Shown here: positions 11,801-23,640 of the stretch, piece by piece
Layout: the number at the start of each line of letters is the position of its first letter
Position numbering within the stretch: the first letter of the stretch is position 1
Made by a program: the position numbers and the translations under genes
Assembly (NCBI GenBank): GCA_031213475.1
Contig: JARUPZ010000007.1
Span: 10,253,458-10,317,457, forward strand
Direction of reading: 5' to 3'
Length of the DNA stretch: 64,000 bases
Source of the DNA: Nereocystis luetkeana
Lineage: Eukaryota > Sar > Phaeophyceae > Laminariales > Laminariaceae
Notes under the pieces: model-generated
What the model saw: the letters and a program-made list of their open reading frames with translations, nothing else
Told to the model about the DNA's origin: nothing
Databases searched by the model: none

Positions 11801-14800
11801 GCGACCCGAGAACGACCCAGGCAGTAAACACCTGCGAACGAGCACGCGTGTGCTGTGACAGAAAACCTCCACAAACGAAACACGCGTATGGTGTGGCAGA
11901 AAAAAACAAACGCAAACGACACACGCGAACGGTGTGACAGAAACTCCGCGAACAAAAACCCGCGTGTATATGACGTGATTCGCGTAGAGGAGAAAGGCGG
12001 AAAGTTCGGCAACCCGAGACGTGGTCACCTCCTCCTTTAGCACGCTTCACGGTGAGTAGTACAACCACGAACCTGTACCGCCTACTCGTACCGCGTATTG
12101 ATGCGAGGACGTTAGTTCCTTTGTTGATGTGTCACGGTGGAACACCGACCCCTCGCCTATCGTGCAGTCTCGCAAGGGTTGTCGATTTCTTCTGTTTTTT
12201 TGTGATTAAAACGTTTCGCGACGCGTGCCAAGACGGTAAGAGCAGCCTTTTTCTGAGGCTCCTCGTTTTAGGAAAAAAGAAAAAAGTGCATATCTGAAAA
12301 CCCGTTAGATGGTCTAAAACTCATTCTAAAGGCAAGAAGAGGCACAGTCGTTCCGCGACGGCACGTCGGTCCGTCCGCGTAAGCCGGCAGTGTCGATTGA
12401 AGTGGTTGAATCCTGGGGGGATAAATCTGAGATCCAGTGCTTAGCAGCAGTCCGCCGGAGAATAATAATAAAAAAAGCCAGCCGACCCTTGCTCTGTGCG
12501 TTTTGTTAAATATGCGACCATCATCCACTTGTCCATGACTCAGCGCTGATACGTCGACGAGTGGTTTACGGTTGCATACGTAACAGTTATATACCTCACC
12601 CACCCGCCCACGCACCGACTTTGAGAACATCGGCAAGCTAAGCCCGATGCACAATCGCGTCGGCAATATGATGGGGTAACTGGGAAAAAATTCTCATCGA
12701 GTCGTGTCTGACGGTATTGACCAGGTCTTCGGTTCAGAAGCCCAGCTACACCCTTGAAAAAATGTGAACTCACACCTACTGCAGGACAGATCATGATCTA
12801 TCTATCTACACTGATAGACGATCTATTACGGGGGACCATAGTTAATAGGGCCTATGGTATACATAAAAAACTATAGATTTAACCATTTTTACTAACAATA
12901 GTTGGTCCTACTAACTATGGTCCTCCGTAATAGTTCCTCACCTGCCGTTATGTTGAGATGCTGTGCAGGATCTGTACAGTACAAGATAGGTCCAACCCAG
13001 GAAACATGCTATATCATAGATCATGCAGATCATACGGGTCCCGCCAGGTAACATAAGCTCTTAACGGGGGAACATATTAAATAGGACCTCCGGTACACAC
13101 AAAAATCTATATACTTACCTATTTTTACTAACAATATTTGGTCCTATTTACTATTGCCCCCCGTGATAGATCATACGTACAATATCGGGAATAGGTCTGC
13201 CTTGAGTGATCTAGATCATGGAGTAGGAGTGATCGGTAGATTATCTGTCTGAACATTTGACGGGATCGAAAGTGCAAACACCCTGTTGTAACGCGGCTCT
13301 CTCGCAAGCTCACCACTTATATTTTGTCGCCGTGTGATGCCGCACCCATTGCTGTCGACGATGCCAGGTCCTACTTCGGCCCCGACCCCGCCTCGGGGCT
13401 GCTTGCTTCCATCCCAGCTCTCGGACGAGTGTCAGGTTGACACGGAAGCACTGCTGGGCCTGATGCAAGCGGGGTGGTTGGAAATTTCTCCGTCGGCACC
13501 GCCAGGGTGAGGATATTTCGCTTGCTCGAGAAAGAGAAGGGTATTTTTTACGATTCCGTGTGAGTGTGTGTCTTTTTGTTTTTGTGGCACCTTTTCGTGT
13601 TCTACATCGAGGCACCACACATGTTTCGCTACCCCGATAATGGTACTCAGAGTAACGGTAGAGAGGGAGAGAGCAGCTTATGCTTCAGCAGGATTTGGCG
13701 AGACGGTTGTACTCGGCGTGAGTGGAAGCGGAAGTCCGGGTCCAACAAGCGTGACTTGAAAGCCCACAAAGGAACACGCGTGTATGGTGTGATTTAGGGG
13801 GGGATTGGAGAAAAGTTGGTAGCCCGAAACGGCGCTGTTCATAGCTTGATGCAAGCAATGTCCTGCCTGGTCGGTGAAAACCCGACGTGCTCCGTCCCGG
13901 CATTGTAGGGATGCAAGGGTTTATGGTCATACGACTACGGCCATGCAAGATGATGAGTGCCCCCCCCACCCCCTCCCCGCCGCCTCCTTATGGTCGTACG
14001 ACTTCGGCCATGCATGAGACCGAGCACATATCTCCTATCGAGTACACCCCCCCCCCCCCCCCTCCCTCGCACGAACGCCCCACGGTGGGCACTAAAACCA
14101 CGCAACTACAGCCTACACACCGCGCAGTGGTGTAGGACGTTAGTCGATTCCTTATTGTGTAACGGTAGACAGTGACCACGCGACCAAGTGGCAAACGGCG
14201 GGCACGGCGGGCAGCACGGAGAAGAGTGGAGACCGAAAACTTCATCCCTAAGGAGGGATCATTTCACCCGGGGCCGCGGCATTGACGGACCCTCCCCAGT
14301 ACCGACCGAGGCTATAGTTTTGACGGCGAACACGACGGGGCACATCTAAATATATAAAAAGGGTTTGGCCAGGTACTACTGCGGGCTGGCCGTAGTACTA
14401 TTGTACATAGTGATCAGAACTCACGATGGACGCTAAAACCGTGTATCTCCCCATGTTTACACACCGCGTTTGGCCCTGGCTACTCTTCTCCCCCATCTTG
14501 AGCATTTTTCAGCGTTGAAGTTTTATCTCATCCACGGGCCATAGTAACCAGACTCTCTTTCTGTGTATGCCGTGTATGTCGTACCCAGTACGATGACATG
14601 GCATTGCATTGTCTACTCTACTTACTGCACAACAACGTGCTGCCAGTATCTCTCTGCCGTAGTTTTGCGAGCACGGAGCTGGTACCCCTCTCTCTCTCTA
14701 GGATTGAAGCATCCGGCACGGACACTGGTTGTGCTGGATGTCGACGGGGAGAAAATAACGGTTTTTATTGTGAGGACCACCCCCCCCCCCACACACACAC

Positions 14801-17800
14801 ACGATGAACCCAGAACCCATGATTCTCCAATATGTTTTCACACCAGAATAATTTTTTATTTATGTACTCCCTTGTTCCAAGTATTTTTCAGCGTTAAAGA
14901 ATCGTTTGGTCTGATTTTCGGCTCCGTTGGGCCCGGTCGGAGTTTTCATTGTTGTTTTTCAAAACTTCCCTCGAAGTTCACAAGAGTTTGTTTGTATAGT
15001 TGGCGAAGCATCAAGGGCAGTGTTGCGTTCGTTGGTTGGAATGGTTCACGGTCACCTCTTCCAACCTTCTGCCGCAATGTTAGAAAAAGCCGCGGCTGGG
15101 GCTAATACGAACCGAAGTTTCGACAGAAGAACCGTCGCCTTCTTGGTGCTCTGGACAAAAAACCTGCCGTGACTTACGTACAACGGCACAGGGGTCGGAG
15201 AAGGAGGTGGAAGACGGTGTCGGGGAACCGGAACATGGATCAGCGTATCGCACACAGCAGCTCCTCTTTTTTCCTCCCGTCCATTTTTCCACCCGAAAAA
15301 GCATGCCTCTCTGGCCTGGAATATAGTCCCCGTTCGGACCCTGATATGGGCATCAAACGTATTTTATATTACCGGACAGAGCGATAAGAAGCTAGACGCG
15401 GTGGCAAACCCGTTCGGCTCTTCCCACCCGCGTTTCGTTTGCTTTTTCGGAGTGTTTTTTTTCTCCCTGCCCGTTAATTGGTCGAATTTTTCGTCGCGCG
15501 ATCTGCCGTAGACAGAAACTTCGGACGCTTATTTTCGTGTATTGGCAACTCAACCCCCAGACCTTCTACCGTTTTACTCAGCCCGCATCCGCTGTTCGTA
15601 TACCAGTATCTTGCATGAACGAAGAATTCCCTCTCCCCTCGATATCGCCTCTCTCTCCCCCCCCCCCGATGTCGAGTACACCCCCCCCTCCCGACTATAG
15701 CCATGCATCACATGAGTGTACCCCCTACTTCCCATTCTCCACCCCCGTCGCATATACACAACCTAGGTCTGGGACCGCTCTCGAAGACCCAGAATTTTGC
15801 ACAAGAGGGGACACCTTCCCAACGTCCCCGCTCGTTGACGGCCTCTTCTTTGGGCGTCACCACCACCGGCGCCCGCCCGTAACGGTCCACGCAAAGAACG
15901 TGCCGCTCGCTTCGCTGGCCCGCCTGGACCGAAGCTTTGTCGGGGCACCTCCCCTGCGCCTTGCAGCCTTTCGGCGGCTCCTCGATTCCTCGAAGCCATG
16001 GGCGACAGCGTCAGGGTTACGAGAATCCGGTGAAGTCTGCGGGAAGGGTGATGGTAGCGGTGATGGTGGTGGTTACAGTGGGTGGCGTCCTTCCGAGGGC
16101 CCTCGGGGACAGGTGGCTATCGGAGAGGGAGTGGCGGCGGAGGAGGCGGGTGCGAGCGGGGCATGGCGCGGAGGGCAGGAGGGGGGCAGCAGCCGCTCTC
16201 GGGGGGTGGGGTCGGTCGATGACCTCCGTGATCGAGAGCTCGCGCAGGCAGGCTGCCTTATCGAGGTAAAAAAGTTGCGCGCCAACCGGTACGTAGCTGA
16301 GAGGTCACTGGATGTGAGGAGAGCGGCCCTTGTATCGCGCGCGCGGCCCTCGCGAGGGGAGGGTTGGTGGGGAGGGGCGGGGGTCTGGGCTGCACCGTCC
16401 ACAGCATCATCCTCGCCGCCGCCGCCGCCGCTCCAGCCCCAGTGCACCGCCATACAGGGCGCTTCGAGAAGCGTGGCAGTATGGCATTCATCGAGAAGCG
16501 ATCGACACGTATACATGGTCTTTTTTTCATGAGGGTTGGATGTATAGTGACGGTCGTTTATGGTCAGCGGGAGGTAGAACAAGTCCGGGCCTTATATCAC
16601 ATGGACTGGAGAGCACGATCATGTGTTCCCGAAACACTTTCAAGAGTGCCTAAACGAGTATCAAGGCTGCCTGTGCCCACCCCCCCCCCCCCCCCCCCTC
16701 CTTCCCCCTCCCCCCCCTTACCCCCACCCCCCGTCCGGTGCGCCCACTGTTCGTGAAGGCGTCTGTGCTGACTCGAGTGCTTGGGCGGGAAGAGGCCAAG
16801 CTGTCGGAAGACCGCGACGCTTTGTCTTCCTATTGGGCGGAGCTCGTCACGTGAGTTCGAACCGCCACGAGAGGGCCGCCGTGCGGTTAAGGCTGGCCGC
16901 GAGAGAGTCAATGCCTCCGAAACCGATTTTAAAACGGAAATCGCGTTTATTTGTTTTCGTTGGGCCCTCCCATATATAGTACCCCGTCGGCCACACGGCG
17001 TTGAAGCGGCCGTTGTTGCCCCCTGCTTGATTGGTACGAGTGTCCGAGCCTGGGGCTGAAAACCGAGTGGGTTTTGTTGAGCGGCCGCTCTTGTCGTTGA
17101 CTTCACGTGACCTACAGCTCATACATTGAGTAGGCGGGAGGGGTGGGGGGAGAGGGGGGATTCACTCGATATCATGCATGGCCGTGGTCGTAGGGGGGGG
17201 GCGGAGGAACGAGAGAGAGAGAGAGCGCTTTGATACATTGCCAACGGAGGTGCGAGCAGTGCGGTTCTCGTCGTAGATGATTTCCCCCGATTTTTTGGGT
17301 GGAGTTACGAGAGACTGAGGAGGCGTTGCTTGAATTATATCGCCTATCCCTGTTAGCTACAGCAACAGCTCCCAGAAATAACAAAGTTGCTTCCTCTCGC
17401 TTGGTATGTTTGTTGTTCCACACGGGTTCTTGTTTTATGTATGAGGCGTTTTTTGTGTCCGTAATTTTTTTGTTGTACGTACTCGTACTGTAGCTACCTC
17501 GTCCTGGTTGAAAACCTAGAATGACACGTGTACACGTTTTTTTGTCATCACTTTTCCCGTCGTTTCATAGGGCAAGAAGAGACCTGGAGCGGGAAGGGAA
17601 GCGTGACGCTTCAGACGGGGAGTGGGCCGAGGTGCAGCTGGAGCTCATCCGTCAGGTGAGCGGAGTTGCTACAATTTGATCCTGGGCCAGATGGACCGTT
17701 TTCCCAAAAAACGGTATACCGGGGATAGACGAGTCAGTGAACCGAAGTTTCGAAGATTTTGCCGGGGACTTGCAGTGCCGAAACGTGGAATTATACCCGG

Positions 17801-19509
17801 CGTAAAACTAACTCACCGATGAACGGCTTTATATATTTTGTTGTTCTCGAAACGGGAGCTTTTGGAATTTTGGTGACAGAAGTCCCTAGGTAAACCTAGG
17901 TGGGAAATACGGTGGACGCGTGTTTCTGTCCCCGACGGTGTCGCCCTTTATTGAGTAGCCAAGAGAAACTTCCTTGGGAAGTCCCGGGAAACCCGCACCT
18001 TCGCCCACCCGATGAAAACGATAGCCGGCTGGACGAAAAAGTGGCACGGTCGTATAAAGCAGAGACGTACTTTTTTGTCGCCCCCTGCACCCCAGCCAAC
18101 CGAGGTTTCCATCCACCCTCTGTTCGGTGTTGACGCGTATGTTAATGTTGAGGGGGGCGCACCGTTTTTTTCGGGGGCTCTTCACTTTAAGGAGCTCTAA
18201 GTTCACAACCCTCCAAAAATACCCGGACTTTTGAAGAAGAAAAAAAAAAAAAAAAGTGCAACACCCCGATAAAAAGACGAATCATATGGCCTACCAGGTA
18301 TACAGGTACCAGTATTTTTTTCGGTATGAGGCGAATCATGTGGTGAAACACGAATAATATTCGGACAATATTGGGTATTTTCTCTGTATAGGGAGGAGCT
18401 ATATGAGCCAAGCGCAGAACTACTGTGGGCAAAACTTGCTACGTATTTCGTAGTAGCAGCGCGCGTTTGGTAGCGCCAAGCACAGAAGGATGGTGGGGCG
18501 TCACGCGGGTTGCCCAATATGAGCATTGGCAGGGTAGAGGGATGGATGGTGCCTCATCGTTTTAGCTCCGCCTCGCATTAGGAGTTGACAATAGAGATGA
18601 CAGCTATTGCAGCAGTGGTCAGTATCATCTAGTCGCTGCTTGACAACACAGGGTTTCGTAAATAGTTCATTGTCTAAACCCGGAACGTGATTTCGGAGAG
18701 CGTTTTTTTCGCTCATTCCGACCAAGGTTCCGATGCGGTACGTGTTGCTACAGTAGTACAAGCATCACATTTCGATTTTCGCAGGTCAAAATGAAGTGTA
18801 TGTTTTTATGACGACCGACGAATTCACGCCTTTTGATATGAGTTGTCGTGGGCTCTACCGACGTGCATATTTCGACCAGAGGCAAGGGTATAGGAGAGAG
18901 GTACACTCACTCATGAGTGCTGTTTGCTTGAGGTGGATAGCTGCGCCGGGGCCAGCAGAGGTACACGAGCACGACGCTGCCCACTGTTAGACTAGGTCCA
19001 CTACTGTTGCTACTGCAAAAAGATCCTACACTAAATCCGAGGTATAATTGGTTTGCTCACTATTACGGGGGACCATAGTTAATAGGACCTATGGTATACA
19101 TAAAAACCTATATATTTAACTATTTTTACTAACAATATTTGGTCCTATTAACTATGGTCCCCCGTAAATAGAGGAGCTCAACCGGTAAGAAAAAAAGTGA
19201 ACCCCCACCATAGGATGAGTACTATAGCGATTGCGATGAAATAAATGTACGCGCTCTCTCTTTCCCGAACCAATCCCAGCAGCAAAAATGTGCTGGCCTT
19301 GGGTGCAGCTATCAAAGGACTAAAGCAAGAAAACTCCCCGCCCGGTCACGCTAGAAACGAGACACGAGACTCCCACGCCACGCCGGCACGCCCTGAACAA
19401 CATGGCAGACGACTTGCCGTCGTCGTCGTCGTCGTCGTCTACTCGATAAATTGCCGCGATTGAATGCTTTCTTCGTGCTGTATGGATGCGCACCTGCGAT
19501 GCACGTTGC

Positions 19510-19546
<37 letters not shown>

Positions 19547-20619
19547 GCTGTTGTTGTTGGTCTACAGTTTATTCATCCTTATTTGATATCGCCACAATAT
19601 ATATAAGTAGTTTTTAAATTCAATAGTCCGCGGTCACAGCAGGAAGGTAGGTTGACGCAACGCGATCTCGTGTGATTGGGAGCTCAGCAGCGCTCGTGGC
19701 GTTCCCGCAAAAGCGCATGTCGCAGCCCCGAGTCCATCGAGAGCGCAAAACAACACGGGGCGCGAACAGGGTTGAACAACCAACCCGTATGTACACGCGA
19801 AAGAGAGCAAGAAGATGACTCGCTTCCTGAAGTGGTCCCTCTCCTTCGACCAGCTCTCGGTCTTTTGGCCGGCTCATCTTCTCTAACCTTCTCTCCTCTT
19901 TCAGGCCTGATCCTTTTGACCAGCTCTCGCCAACCAAATCCTTATTTCATAATATGGCAATCTCCTTCGTTTTGGTGTTTGTCTCCGATTCTCTTCGGTG
20001 TTTCTTTTTTTTAACGCCATGACTTGATTGCTCCGGGAGCCAATCATCACCTCGCTTCACTTGCGCGTTTGGGTTTTGGTCTTGGGATGCCCCATCGTTT
20101 TTTTAACGCCCATGTCAGGAGAGGGCCGTTGTCGCGAGGGCCAACGAGATGCGGGCACGGCGCGCGAGACTCGACGTTATGCGGAGCGAAATCCTGGATT
20201 TGGAACACAGCGCAAAGCCGCTGCTACCGCCGTCGCCACCAACGCCGCCGCCGCCGCCCCCCTTCACACCAACACCACAGCCTGGAAAATCCCGAGATTT
20301 TTCCCGAGAGTATAATGACAACCAAGGCCAACAACCACAGCAAAAGTACGCAGCCTCGGCCGGGAATAGTAGGGTGGGAGTTGAGCGGCGCTGGTTCTCA
20401 ACGGCGGTGGAGGAGGCGGTGATAGAAGACGCGGAAAAGGGGCTTCTTCTGGTGCCTTTGAGGAAGGAGTTCGAGGAGGAGCAGGCGGCGGGGCTTGGGG
20501 AGGGTCGCACAAGAGGCAGGCTTGCGGAAGGAGACGACGGTATCGGTAGTTGTGGTGACAGTGGAAAAGGGAGATGGCGTTTGGCGAGGGGGTTTTGGAG
20601 ATGGGCTCGTGGATACTGA
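7268..20619 (+). CDS. Large unknown protein: polyQ, acidic repeats, C-terminal coiled coil
   Basis: Nine-exon model: 7268-8892, 9383-9477, 10083-10214, 10621-10917, 13368-13506, 15767-16313, 16759-16850, 17571-17655, 20119-20619. Every junction is GT-AG, the phases match at each junction, and the total of 3513 bases is divisible by three, giving about 1170 residues and a TGA stop. Exon 1 carries two Gln runs, an Asp/Asn patch and TESGTES-type repeats. The last four exons encode a charged, Leu- and Arg-rich helix typical of coiled coils, then a proline-rich stretch. There is no signal peptide or membrane segment. I do not recognise the family; a cytoskeletal or scaffold role is only a guess. 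Alternative extra exons at 9685-9861 and 10368-10391 are possible. Introns carry repeats of families A, C and D. Confidence 0.65.
9383..9477 (+). CDS. Exon 2 of the large unknown gene
   Basis: Acceptor TTCGCAG; encodes SPNPWVLAEVQRALQAEGKA then SIPGLCQEPGTG; donor GTAACA. Phase 2 in, phase 1 out, matching its neighbours. Confidence 0.6.
9685..9861 (+). CDS. Possible extra or alternative exon
   Basis: An open segment, VRQLKIQDKTLIDIELGKLL then SLKLLQQCRKQFYLLLDADL, follows an acceptor at 9684 in phase with exon 2 and ends at TGA 9859-9861. The composition looks coding. No donor here fits the next exon, so it may be an alternative 3' end or part of another transcript. Confidence 0.35.
10083..10214 (+). 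CDS. Exon 3 of the large unknown gene
   Basis: Contains VARELGMDDHLSELDVSKLG and GGRREGLLHVLGGVRG, a mixed helical segment. Acceptor GGTAG and donor CCG-GTAATA. The phase is 1 in and 1 out. Confidence 0.6.
10621..10917 (+). CDS. Exon 4 of the large unknown gene
   Basis: Acceptor ATCGCAG after a C-rich tract; donor GTAAGT. Contains VDEACQAVVDDEALALASEW and EEWAPLWEALGVLCMPSVSI. Helical and acidic, clearly coding by composition. Confidence 0.65.
11198..11440 (+). repeat. Family D dispersed repeat, truncated
   Basis: Starts after a G run with TGTACTC, followed by the CATGCATAGCCGTAGTCGTA core and the ACCGCTTGTGAGGCGGACTT block shared with the fuller copies at 37556 and 46745. Intronic. Confidence 0.7.
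11547..11662. mobile_element. Family A MITE with an internal CCAGGTA insertion
   Basis: TA-flanked palindromic element with complete arms. Relative to the other copies it carries seven extra bases at 11608-11614, turning CATATA-GG into CATATA-CCAGGTA-GG. Intronic. Confidence 0.85.
12824..12932. mobile_element. Family A MITE
   Basis: TA-TTACGGGGGACCATAG arm and inverse arm ending CCGTAA-TA, with the standard internal sequence. Confidence 0.85.
12945..13195. repeat. Family C repeat interrupted by a family A MITE
   Basis: CCTGCCGTTATG to ACATAAGCTC is the family C left part; it resumes with TAGATCATACG after the family A copy at 13061-13168. The insertion lies at a TA in the family C tail. Confidence 0.65.
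13061..13168. mobile_element. Family A MITE nested in family C
   Basis: Arms AACGGGGGAACATATTAAATA and an inverse ending CCCCCCGTGATA; diverged but full length. Confidence 0.75.
13368..13506 (+). CDS. Exon 5 of the large unknown gene
   Basis: Acceptor GATGCCAG, donor GG-GTGAGG. Contains LSDECQVDTEALLGLMQAGW then LEISPSAPPG. Phase 1 in, phase 2 out, matching exons 4 and 6. Confidence 0.6.
13833..14060 (-). repeat. Family D repeat fragment, reverse orientation
   Basis: Contains CGGTGAAAACCCGACGTGCT, GGCATTGTAGGGATG and two partial copies of the CGACTACGGCCATGCA core, then a poly-C run. Confidence 0.7.
15767..16313 (+). CDS. Exon 6 of the large unknown gene
   Basis: Acceptor AACCTAG and donor GAT-GTGAGG. 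Contains TSPLVDGLFFGRHHHRRPPV, HAKNVPLASLARLDRSFVGA, a Gly-rich middle and DLRDRELAQAGCLIEVKKLR at the start of the coiled coil. The start is the least certain part of the exon. Confidence 0.55.
16759..16850 (+). CDS. Exon 7 of the large unknown gene (coiled coil)
   Basis: Acceptor GTGAAG after a C-rich tract; donor GTGAGT. ASVLTRVLGREEAKLSEDRD then ALSSYWAELV. Phase 0 in, phase 2 out. Confidence 0.65.
17571..17655 (+). CDS. Exon 8 of the large unknown gene (coiled coil)
   Basis: Acceptor TTTCATAG, donor CAG-GTGAGC. ARRDLEREGKRDASDGEWAE then VQLELIRQ. Its first G completes the two leftover bases of exon 7, which supports skipping the open segment at 17290-17403. Confidence 0.7.
19061..19170. 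mobile_element. Family A MITE
   Basis: Close to consensus, both arms full, TA flanks. It lies in the last intron (17656-20118) of the large gene. Confidence 0.9.
19503..19560. repeat. (GTT)n microsatellite
   Basis: TTG/GTT trinucleotide run with two GCT variants, intronic. Confidence 0.85.
20119..20619 (+). CDS. Last exon of the large unknown gene (coiled coil, stop)
   Basis: Acceptor CATGTCAG in phase 0. ERAVVARANEMRARRARLDV and MRSEILDLEHSAKPLLPP continue the coil, then a Pro run, a Gln/Asp linker and EEAVIEDAEKGLLLVPLRKE. TGA at 20617-20619. A further donor GTAAGT at 20643 in another frame leaves room for an alternative end. Confidence 0.65.
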   Translation, partial: ERAVVARANEMRARRARLDVMRSEILDLEHSAKPLLPPSPPTPPPPPPFTPTPQPGKSRDFSREYNDNQGQQPQQKYAASAGNSRVGVERRWFSTAVEEAVIEDAEKGLLLVPLRKEFEEEQAAGLGEGRTRGRLAEGDDGIGSCGDSGKGRWRLARGFWRWARGY

Positions 20620-21164
20620 AGGGAGGAGGCAATACTCGTACGAGTAAGTCTTCTTGTTATTTGTAATACTTTTCTCAACACGCGATTATTTCGTGCGTAG
20701 AATCTTGGGGGATTTTTTGCAAGTTTTTTGTTTCAATCATCACTTCAATTTCCCTGAGGTCCATGCTCGCAGGCGGAGCGTTTGCGCTCAGAGGTATGCA
20801 TAGCACTCTGGGCAAACGTGGTCGGAGGTGTCTCTCCCACTCTCCCTCCCAACCCTTGCCTTGGTGTTGCCAGCGCATCCGGTTCGGCATCTCCACAGCT
20901 TCTCAACTTCAATCGAATGTTGGGTATATAACTCACGCCCTCTCTAGCCTTGCGCGGCGACGGAAGAAAAGATGCAGGAGGTCGCCTTTTGCTTTTTTTC
21001 GTGTGTTCCGCCCGGAGGATTAGTTCCACCCCGAACTCTCGGCAACTACGTGCAGAGTGATTTTTTTTATCTTTGGTTTTCCCCCGAGGGTTCTAACCCT
21101 GTAGACCTTCCCAAGCAGGGACAAGTGACGTGACCCGTCGGAGAGAGAAGATCATCTACTGTAG

Positions 21165-21295
21165 ATCCTAGCCTGCCGTTATGATATTTTTGTGCAGGAT
21201 CTGTACAGTACAGATACATCCAACCCAGGAAACATGCTATATCATAGATCATGCAGATTATACGGCTCCCACGCAGCATGAGGTAGATGATGAAA
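21165..21295. repeat. Family C dispersed repeat (copy 3)
   Basis: CCTGCCGTTATGATA, GATCTGTACAGTACAGATAC, AACCCAGGAAACATGCTATA and ATCATGCAGATTATACGG blocks match the copies at 1665 and 12945. Confidence 0.7.
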
Positions 21296-23351
21296 ATTAG
21301 GAGTTTTGTTTGCCCTGGAAGCCTTAGCTCATGAGATGGGAATCGACCTGTCCCAGGTGTTCAACCTTTTTTTACGTAAGCCGTCCTACAGTAACAATAC
21401 GGTGCACACCCCCTTTGGCACCTTTGGGGCTTTCGAGGGTAAAAAAATGCCGGAAAATAATTATTTTGGTTACAGAACATCATCGGCCACGTGAAGCACC
21501 GCGGGCTACCCGGGTCATACGCGTAGGGTGTGTGTCCGAACTGCAGAATAAGGAGTTGTAGGACACACCCGCGCCTCCTGATGGTACTTGTAAAATGCCG
21601 CAACACTCGTCCTAGCTTGCTCGATAAGAGCGCACCTATTTTTTCCTTCTTTTAGGTCGTTATATACATGGCCCCCAATACCTGTCGTAGGGTCAGTATG
21701 GTGCGTATCTACGTTTAGATAAATAAGTCAAAAGACTCACACGGGGGGCGTGGTTCGCGCAGCGGCGGCATTTGACAACTCTCAACGCTAATAAGGTGAA
21801 GCACTACTCACCGCCCCCCTCCCCCCAGCAAGACAGGCCAGCCACCACTCTACGAAACCCGTCACTGCTGATATTGCTTGCCTGTGATAGCGCCGCCTGG
21901 ACCGTTTCATTACGGGCGAGGATTCCAGAGCATGCGTGCACGCATGATAAGTGTACGGGGCTGCTGGTCGATTCCGATTTCCCAGCTACTGGCGCTCCCG
22001 TAAGTATGTGTGCGTCCAACATCGTCCGCAGACTCGTAATAATGTAGGATAGTGCCGCGCTGCGCTGTGGAGGAATTTCTGAGGCAACCCTTGGCTGTTT
22101 ACCGATCAGTTCGTTAAAAGGCGTCGGTCGCCTCTTCACTCCTCAATCGTCTCAAAATTATTTCAACCAAGCGACTCATGTTGACGCTCAGCGCGAAAGT
22201 CTTCTCCGAAGCCCGAAGCCCTCTTCTTGGCTTCATTCAGGACGCTCTTTTAGTTGCTACGTAAAGATGTACTCCTATCCAGATGTGTACCACTCTGTCC
22301 GGGAATATAATCACCGTTTGGAATACTATATACCACTGGTATGCACATCAAATGGGTATAATATTACCGACCAGACGTGTACCACGGTAGAAAGAGCATA
22401 TCTCCTTTTTTTGCTGAGGCGGCTCACTTGTGCTCTAAATCTCCCCCCAAAAACTCTTCTTGAGAAAAAAACGGACGCGTAACCTCGGCCTATCATAGGC
22501 ATTGCCCGAAAAAAAGTGTATAAATCAAAAATGAGATTGACGATATTGGGTAGGTCCTCCGCTGAGCCCCCCGTCAGTCACAAATGTTCTGGCCAAAAAA
22601 ATGCTACCCCAAATAGAAACCCCTATCGTAGCACGCGTCTTCCATTTCCACGCTCTCGTGTGTGCCACTCCCACGTGAGAACCGAGGGATGGTGACTCAA
22701 GCACCCTGGCATTGTAGCGCAGTCTAATAATAGAAGCCGTATAACCCACTCGTCAACCCCAACCACGTCTACGGGGAGTAAGCCAAGCCCTCAAATATTC
22801 TTCCTCAACGTAGTCTAGTAGGTTAAGCACTCAATTTGCAACTCCTACGGGGAGGGGGGTTGGGTGAGTGGGTGGGTTCGCGAATGTGACGATATCATCA
22901 CCAACCACCGAGCACATCACGCCGAAGCTAACCAACGGGACACAACAAAAGCAAACAAAACAAACAACGAAAAAACAAGACAAAAAATAATGCGCGTAAC
23001 CGCCGTGTATGATTCTCATTCCTGCGCGTCTACATAACCGTCATCTAGTTACGCTTGCGGCGTCGTCGCGCGTTGATGGTCGCGGTCGATCTCGTCCTCC
23101 CTCCGCCGCCGCCGCCGCCGCCGCCGGCGCGTTAGGAAGTGGCGGAACAACCTTCGAGTTTGACCCAATTCCTAAAAAAGCATCCACCCTCTCACCGTAC
23201 CACTTCTGAATCTGTATTCAAGAAGTAACCAGTGCGTCGTTGGGGGCAAGAAGAGGTCGGGGGGGGGAGGGGGTTGCAAGATGAAAGGTGGGTTTACAAG
23301 CGAAAAGAGGGGACATAGCGAACACACGGGCAGCACTTTTTTATTGGGTTG

Positions 23352-23640
23352 CTACAAACAAATCTGCCGATCGGATGAACTCACAGCTGACGTACTTTTT
23401 AGTTTTCGATTGAATACGTCAACCGTGAGTCCTAGGTACGGATTCCGCTGAGCCCAAGTCTTCACAAGCTCCATTGCTACGTGGTAGCCGAGGTTTGCTT
23501 GGAATACGCGGACGTAAGTCTCGAACGTAGTGTATTCGAACACGTGGTGACTTCAATGCCAAAGGATGCGCGCAAACCACATGCATAGCATCGACCAAAA
23601 CGACGGCAAATCGTGGCCTACGGTGCACGATTCTTTCAGC
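23352..23640 (-). other. Unidentified open segment
   Basis: Minus-strand frame with TFETYVRVFQANLGYHVAME and LVKTWAQRNPYLGLTVDVFN. Composition is protein-like but short, and no splice sites or family match is evident. Could be an exon or an element fragment. Confidence 0.25.

Noticed and set aside
17290-17403. Possible exon LRETEEALLELYRLSLLATA between exons 7 and 8 of the large gene
   Set aside because: Looks coding and has a GTATGT donor, but no acceptor gives the phase required by its neighbours, whereas direct joining of 16850 to 17571 is in phase.
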